Shown here: positions 61,776 through 64,000 of the stretch, piece by piece
Numbering within the stretch: position 1 is the stretch's first letter
Layout: every line of letters starts with the position of its first letter
Assembly (NCBI GenBank): GCA_037039925.1
Contig: JAXRKP010000191.1
Location: forward strand, 95,001 to 159,000
DNA: 64,000 nt
Source of the DNA: Doris montereyensis
Taxonomy: Eukaryota; Mollusca; Gastropoda; Nudibranchia; Dorididae
Direction of reading: 5' to 3'
Program-made: the position numbers and the translations under genes
Notes under the pieces: model-generated
The model's database searches: none
Told to the model about the DNA's origin: nothing
Seen by the model: the letters and a program-made list of their open reading frames with translations, nothing else

Positions 61776-62428
61776 CCAACTCTTTTTCTGTCTTTGGTTC
61801 TTTTTGAAATAAACCTCTTAAAACATTAGAGTGGGAAGGGGAAATCCATTCATAACAGGACTCTGTCAACTACCCGGTATATTACTTGTTGGCTTACACA
61901 GCCACTAAGGAATCTAGACTTAGATTACTACATTAGTTTAGTTGGCGTTTTGTATGACGAACTTAATGCAAAAAAAGTGCAGTCGATAGATCGATCATAT
62001 GCTCTTGAGAGCTAAATTATGCAATAGAAAATTCAAATATGGAATGGTTAAAAACGTTGAAGCTATATTTGACTTCGAATACCAGCTGAGACAAAATATT
62101 GATTATGGTGATACGGTTTCTTAATTCCTTCTCTAGTACATGCAGCATTTAATGGTCAAAGGAAATTGTTTTGTTGGAATGTTTTCTTCTGTTCTCTGCA
62201 ATACCGACATCAATAAAATACTGGGTTGTTTTGGGGTTTTTCAGCCTTTAGATAGACTAGAAACAAACGACCCTTTATGTTTCGTCCTAAAAGATCTCGT
62301 GGGAGGTTAGCTACTAATCTGTGCATCTAACTCAATGTGTACTAACTTCAATATAACCACTTACACACTTGGCTATTTTTTCCATTCCTTCTGCCCCCCC
62401 TTCCCTCTCTTTATTCCTCGCTATCTCT

Positions 62429-62543
<115 letters not shown>

Positions 62544-62844
62544 AGAACCCTTGAAACGGAGACTCAAAGGCTAGGCCATCAGTTGGCTTGGTTCCAGTTG
62601 TGGGTCCCTGGGGCTTAACCCGTCCGTCCGCCATTTTGCTTCCATGCTAATCAACGTTCCGCCTCTCTTGAAAAAGAAGAGTTGTTGAGTTTCAGACCTG
62701 TCCATTGGCTAATATTAACGCTCCATCTCCTCTCATTGGTCTGTCTTTTTTTCTCTTTCTCCTCGTACTGTGCCTTGCAGGTTTGTCTTTGAAAAAGGGG
62801 TGGGGGGGGCGACTGGTGGATATTCCAGCCTCAATGTGTTAGCC

Positions 62845-63005
62845 TCTTAAGCAAAAAGGTCGTGGCTTTAAGCGCCAGCAGGTTGGAATGCTTTCTTGAG
62901 TTGTTTCCGAGTAAAATCTAACCACCTAATCCCATTGGAGTAGGGCGATAAATAGGGAGGTCTCGTGTGCAGATCACAACACTATGTGCACGTTAAAGAT
63001 ACCTT
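62845..63005 (+). mobile_element. SINE (B-box family) copy
   Basis: Reads GGTCGTGGCTTTAAGC, CAGATCACAACACTATGTGC and CGTTAAAGATACC, the inverse of the 8025-8268 tail. The head is degraded. Confidence 0.5.
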
Positions 63006-63101
63006 GATTGCTTGCAGGGCGGTCCGAATAAAATTAGTTTTAAAAACTACCTACCAAAAAACTCTGAGATTACCTAGTTAGTGGTGGATGTGGGTAAAAT
63101 A

Positions 63102-64000
<899 letters not shown>

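Overview
The window looks like a draft assembly of an animal nuclear genome, most likely a mollusc and perhaps a gastropod (inference). It holds spliced genes with GT-AG introns, AT-rich introns, many tRNA-derived SINEs, TIR elements, LINE relics and very long simple repeats. A palindromic AGATCT/CTAGAT motif recurs throughout. No bacterial-type gene, operon or CRISPR array is present.

Four conserved genes can be rebuilt exon by exon. ABHD11 (+, 5687-17301) encodes a mitochondrial alpha/beta hydrolase. TUBD1 (-, 20766-25307) encodes delta-tubulin. ETFBKMT (+, 28622-32397) encodes the mitochondrial methyltransferase that modifies ETF-beta. RAB35 (-, 43543-54813) encodes an endosomal small GTPase. 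They are separate transcription units with no evident joint function.

Layout: 1-1.5 kb is GA microsatellite plus a minisatellite. 2.5-4.5 kb holds a SINE with perfect target-site duplications and a 365-bp-spaced pair of hammerhead-ribozyme-like repeats resembling a retrozyme. 5.7-17.3 kb is ABHD11, whose introns carry SINEs, TIR elements and a long near-perfect hairpin. 19-25 kb has a TIR element and TUBD1. 26-27.4 kb has a 42-bp minisatellite and a retroelement relic. 28.6-32.4 kb is ETFBKMT with an antisense LINE relic in intron 1. 33-43.5 kb is gene-poor. 43.5-54.8 kb is RAB35, with two alternative terminal exons and a decayed copy of one of them. 55-64 kb is repeats: a roughly 210-bp satellite, SINEs, a broken RTE-type LINE in opposed pieces, and a foldback element running off the right edge.

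The most notable items are the duplicated RAB35 last exons, which give two different prenylation tails, with an exon relic beside them; the retrozyme-like hammerhead pair; the long intronic hairpin and the inverted repeats flanking RAB35 exons 2-3; a 121-bp short element with 15-bp target-site duplications; and single-base lesions in three neighbouring genes whose splice sites are all conserved. The lesions could be assembly errors, recent decay or, for the one UGA stop, RNA editing.
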